DNA of 27,311 nucleotides, taken from positions 1 to 27,311 of the forward strand of contig JALRHE010000184.1 of assembly GCA_023253235.1 (NCBI GenBank), written 5' to 3'. The notes under the pieces were generated by a model that was not told the origin of the DNA, did no database searches, and saw only the letters and a program-made list of their open reading frames with translations. The position numbers and the translations under genes are program-made. The DNA comes from Steroidobacteraceae bacterium (GTDB lineage: Bacteria; Pseudomonadota; Gammaproteobacteria; Steroidobacterales; Steroidobacteraceae). Shown here piece by piece: positions 24,348 to 27,311 of the stretch (its first letter is position 1; the number at the start of each line of letters is the position of its first letter).

Positions 24348-26731
24348 CTCGATGAGCCCTCGACTCCATAGATCAAAAACTCCCGCCGCGACTGTCGCCA
24401 CTCGTTCTCGACCGTCCGCCAGGAATCCACGACGACATCAACCGAAAGACCGGATCGAAGCTGCCCGACGATCTGACGCCCGAACAAGCCCGCGATCCGA
24501 TCAAGCTCGAATTCACTCGGGTACAACCGATGCAGGGCGTGGGCCAGCTCGACGCCGAGTCGTACCGGTTTCAAGGCCGCACGATCCGTCACGACGAAGA
24601 ACACACCATGACACAGTTCGCCGGCAAACTTGCTGCTCGTCGGCGTGAAACTGACCGGGTAGACACGTAAGCCCGATATGTTTCTCGCATTGAGTTCACG
24701 AGCGAGCTCGGTTGCATCGATCCACGGTGCACCAATGAGCTGGAATGGAGTGTCGGTACCGCGACCCACCGAGACGTTCGCTCCTTCGATCGTGGCAACT
24801 CCCGGGTAGAGGCTCGTCGAGACGAGATTACGAAGATTTGGTGAGGGATTGACCCAGCGAAGACCCGACTCGTCGAACCAGCTGCGACGATCCCATCCCT
24901 GCACGGGGATCACCGTCAGCGCTGCCGACGTTTTGCGGTTGAAGTAGCGAGCAAGCTCGCCGATCGTCAAACCATGTCGAATCGGCATTGGTTGATAAGC
25001 CGTAAACGATAACTCCGCGGAATCGAGACTTGGGCCCTCGATACTCACGCCATCAATGGGGTTGATTCGATCCAGCACGATCACAGGCAGCTTACGGGCT
25101 GCAGCAGCTTCGAGCATGTAAGCCATACTGGTGGCGTACGTATAGAAGCGCGCACCGACATCTTGCAAGTCGATCACGATGACATCGAGATTGGCCAACA
25201 TCGCGTCGGTCGGTCGACGAGTTTCCCCATAGAGCGAGTGAATGACGAGACCCGTCTTCGCATCGCGCGACGAAGGCACCTTTTCATCCAGCTCGCCCCG
25301 AATGCCATGCTCAGGGCTGAACAATGCGGCTAACGTCACGCCATCCGCTTGCGCCAGTAGGTCGATAGTCGTCAACCCGTCGTGCGAGCGGCCCGTCTGA
25401 TTGGTTAGCAGTCCGACTCGTTTGCCCTGCAGCGGCGCAAATCCACTCGCCCTGAGCACATCGATACCTTGCCGTACGTCGCCAACACTCACGGCACGCG
25501 CGAGTGGCGCAGTTGGAAACTCCGGCGAAGCGTAACGCTGCGCACGCCATCGATCGACGGGTTCGCTCGCAGAAAACTCCGCCGCCACGATCGTGGCGAC
25601 CTTGGATCGCACTGGCGTCGCATCGCCCTTGCCATCGGGATGCACCCGGTTGGTCAGCAGCACGACATAGGTTCGACTGACTGGATCGATCCAGATCGAC
25701 GTGCCGGTAAAACCCGTATGACCAAAAGATCCAATCGGATATAGGTCGCCGCGATTGGCCGAGTAACTGCTGTCAATGTCCCAGCCGAGCCCACGCTGCA
25801 CATTCAAATTCGGCGGCGTTGCCGTCGATGTCATGCGGACTACGCCCGCGGGCGACAGCACACGTCGTCCATCCAGTTCGCCACCGCGCAGCAACATGCG
25901 CGCGAATCTCGACAGATCTTCGGCGGAACCGAACAAACCCGCATGACCTGCCACGCCACCCATACGACGGGCCGTCGGATCGTGCACGATGCCTTGCAGC
26001 AATATTTGATTCGGGCCATCGCATGGCCAACCGTAGGCAGTACAGAACTGGGTCGGCGCGATCACATCGCGTCGCGCCTCTATCGGTGTGAATCCGGCCG
26101 ATGTCATGCGCATCGGATCGAGAATCCGCTGCTGCACGAATGTCTGCAGCGGTTGACCTGCGACTCTCGCTACGATTTCACCCAGGACGATGTAGCCGAT
26201 ATCGCTATAGACGAAGCGCTCACCGGGCGCCGACTGCGGGAGCTCGTCGACAGCTCGCCGAACGGCCTCATCGGCGCCCAACCAATCGCCCCTCAGATCG
26301 AGACTCGGACGCAGACCCGACGTGTGCGTCAGCAGATGACGCAAGGTGATCTGATCTTTATCGTGTCTCGCGAACTCCGGCAGATGTTGCGCGACTTTAT
26401 CGGAGAGCCGAAGTTTGCCCTCCTCTACGAGGATCATCACCGACGTCGCCGTCGCGATGCCCTTGGTCAACGATGCCAGGTCGAATACGGTGTCGAGCCT
26501 CATCGGCTCGAGCGTCGGTTTTACAGCGCGATAACCATACGCTTTACGGTACAGGGTTTGATCACCACGCCCGATCCACACCACGGCACCCGGGATCTGC
26601 TGCCGCGTGATGGCATCCTCGATCGCGGCATCGACTTTGTTGGTCCAACCGGATCCCGCTGCGGATGCGACCGAACCGAGCAGCGCGAGCATGCCCCACG
26701 CCAGCGCACGTATCGGACCGACTTTGATCAT
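24344..26731 (-). CDS. Serine hydrolase (beta-lactamase fold) fused to NamZ exo-N-acetylmuramidase
   Basis: Exported bifunctional enzyme of 795 residues. After a signal peptide (about 1-25, ending SVASAAG), residues 28-390 form a class C beta-lactamase-type hydrolase with Ser87-x-x-Lys90 (LASLTKGIA), Tyr175-Ser-Asp (FVYSDIGY) and His338-Thr-Gly (FGHTGFTG). Residues 415-795 are a DUF1343/NamZ (GH171) domain: VGLLTNQTGRSHDG, LFSPEHGIRGELDEKV with Glu474, HSLYGETRRPT, VIDLQDVGARFYTYATSM and MPIRHGLTIGELARYFN. NamZ removes MurNAc from non-reducing ends. In Bacillus subtilis, namZ shares an operon with amiE, a serine hydrolase of this superfamily acting on the MurNAc-L-Ala bond, so this protein may join both activities. 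First gene of a five-gene operon; GGGGTG precedes the ATG. Confidence 0.92.
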   Translation of the reverse strand: MIKVGPIRALAWGMLALLGSVASAAGSGWTNKVDAAIEDAITRQQIPGAVVWIGRGDQTLYRKAYGYRAVKPTLEPMRLDTVFDLASLTKGIATATSVMILVEEGKLRLSDKVAQHLPEFARHDKDQITLRHLLTHTSGLRPSLDLRGDWLGADEAVRRAVDELPQSAPGERFVYSDIGYIVLGEIVARVAGQPLQTFVQQRILDPMRMTSAGFTPIEARRDVIAPTQFCTAYGWPCDGPNQILLQGIVHDPTARRMGGVAGHAGLFGSAEDLSRFARMLLRGGELDGRRVLSPAGVVRMTSTATPPNLNVQRGLGWDIDSSYSANRGDLYPIGSFGHTGFTGTSIWIDPVSRTYVVLLTNRVHPDGKGDATPVRSKVATIVAAEFSASEPVDRWRAQRYASPEFPTAPLARAVSVGDVRQGIDVLRASGFAPLQGKRVGLLTNQTGRSHDGLTTIDLLAQADGVTLAALFSPEHGIRGELDEKVPSSRDAKTGLVIHSLYGETRRPTDAMLANLDVIVIDLQDVGARFYTYATSMAYMLEAAAARKLPVIVLDRINPIDGVSIEGPSLDSAELSFTAYQPMPIRHGLTIGELARYFNRKTSAALTVIPVQGWDRRSWFDESGLRWVNPSPNLRNLVSTSLYPGVATIEGANVSVGRGTDTPFQLIGAPWIDATELARELNARNISGLRVYPVSFTPTSSKFAGELCHGVFFVVTDRAALKPVRLGVELAHALHRLYPSEFELDRIAGLFGRQIVGQLRSGLSVDVVVDSWRTVENEWRQSRREFLIYGVEGSSR

Positions 26732-26770
26732 CTGTCACCCCGCTTTTGGGTCTCAGTTTCCGACCCGCTT

Positions 26771-26804
26771 GACGAAAAAACCCGCCGACGCGGGTTTTTT
26801 CGTC
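26771..26804. terminator. Strong, symmetric Rho-independent terminator
   Basis: Perfect 15-bp inverted arms (GACGAAAAAACCCGC and its complement) enclose a CGAC loop. On the minus strand the GC-rich stem is followed by six T residues, ending transcription of the receptor gene whose stop is 14 nt upstream. The A-tract on the other arm makes it work in both directions. It sits 40 bp before the hydrolase-NamZ gene. Confidence 0.9.
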
Positions 26805-26817
26805 GATTGCGTATCTA

Positions 26818-27311
26818 TCAAAAGTCGACGCGCAACGAGAGCTGCACACGCCGCGGCAGGAAGAAGCTGCGTGCCTGACCAAACTGCGGGCTGTAGTCGA
26901 CCGGATCAATGTTGTATCCGGTCTGTCGATCGAACACGTTGAAGAGATCCGCACGGAACTTCAAGGTGGGCAACGAGGCCACTTGGAATTCCTGCGTGTA
27001 GTTCAGATCGAGTTGCCAGTGACTGGCGCTGCGACGGCTACCCGCGGGCTCGGCGTAAGACGAGGTCGTGTCGTACGAGTTGTTGACGCGCAGACCATAG
27101 TAAGTGCCCGACCACTTCTCCCAAGGCTGACCCGACTGGAACACGAAGTACGCGCCCAAGTTGGCTTTCCAATCCGTGGTGTAGTGACCGAATACCTTGA
27201 GCAAGTACGGGCGATCGCCCGAGAGCGTGCCGTCCTTATTATCCCAAGGGAACTTACCCGGATCATCGGCATAAAACGACGAACCGATGAACGTATTGGC
27301 GTCGTTGACCG
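26818..27311 (-). CDS. TonB-dependent receptor (Oar-like), C-terminal part only
   Basis: The last 163 residues of an outer-membrane barrel; the frame stays open to the window edge. The segment GDRPYLLKVFGHYTTDWKANLGAYF followed by FQSGQPWEKWSGT, FKFRADLFNVFD-like FRADLFNVFDRQTGYN and a terminal FFLPRRVQLSLRVDF ending in Phe is typical of the large Oar/CarbopepD-reg-like TonB-dependent receptors. These take up peptides or glycans, but the plug and substrate-related parts are outside. It lies on the same strand and just upstream of the murein-hydrolase operon, from which a strong terminator separates it, so a shared substrate is possible but not shown. Confidence 0.85.
   Translation of the reverse strand, partial: VNDANTFIGSSFYADDPGKFPWDNKDGTLSGDRPYLLKVFGHYTTDWKANLGAYFVFQSGQPWEKWSGTYYGLRVNNSYDTTSSYAEPAGSRRSASHWQLDLNYTQEFQVASLPTLKFRADLFNVFDRQTGYNIDPVDYSPQFGQARSFFLPRRVQLSLRVDF

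Noticed and set aside
25943..26878. Open frame of 311 codons on the plus strand opposite the NamZ fusion gene
   Set aside because: Arg- and His-rich translation without family motifs; it runs through the terminator hairpin and lies antisense to a well-supported gene.
1..27311. CRISPR arrays, insertion sequences, tRNA or rRNA genes
   Set aside because: I saw no spaced repeats, transposase motifs or structured RNA signatures other than the TPP riboswitch.

Overview
The window is a gene-dense, high-GC stretch with no gap over 150 bp. It looks like an aerobic gammaproteobacterium, perhaps near the Xanthomonadales, Steroidobacterales or Woeseiales. That placement is an inference from the long NAD-dependent glutamate dehydrogenase, the SahR-like regulator, the Oar-like receptor and the PnuT/TPP-riboswitch thiamine locus. 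I see no tRNA, rRNA, insertion sequence, phage gene or CRISPR array. Operons are very compact: eight gene junctions are 4-nt ATGA stop/start overlaps.

Region 1 (1-4392, minus strand) is a methionine/one-carbon operon. It runs from an ArsR-methyltransferase fusion regulator (SahR-like) to metF and metH; metH leaves the window at its 3' end. Region 2 (4403-12286, plus strand) is divergent from it: 4-hydroxyphenylpyruvate dioxygenase, a VOC metalloenzyme, a fumarylacetoacetase-family hydrolase, a MarR regulator and a 1589-residue NAD-glutamate dehydrogenase. This is tyrosine catabolism coupled to removal of the amino nitrogen. Homogentisate dioxygenase and maleylacetoacetate isomerase are absent, and the VOC protein sits where they might be expected. 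A 20-bp near-perfect palindrome lies between the two divergent operons.

Region 3 (12312-14860) holds an unrecognised polytopic membrane protein (minus), gpmA (plus), a membrane-anchored RraB-like protein and a 2Fe-2S ferredoxin (both minus). Region 4 (14904-18450, minus) is a thiamine acquisition operon: TPP riboswitch, TonB-dependent receptor, PnuC-family transporter (PnuT) and ThiK-like kinase. Region 5 (18574-20153, plus) has a PhzF-family protein and a ChuX/HutX-like protein carrying a signal peptide.

Region 6 (20169-26731, minus) is the most interesting part. It is a five-gene operon in which every junction is an ATGA overlap: a serine hydrolase fused to a NamZ-type exo-N-acetylmuramidase, a phytanoyl-CoA-dioxygenase-like oxygenase, a sodium:solute symporter, a class A beta-lactamase-like exported hydrolase, and a DUF1611/DgcN protein. 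I infer a route for scavenging murein-derived sugars and peptides or D-glutamate. A strong terminator separates it from the 3' end of an Oar-like TonB-dependent receptor at the window edge.
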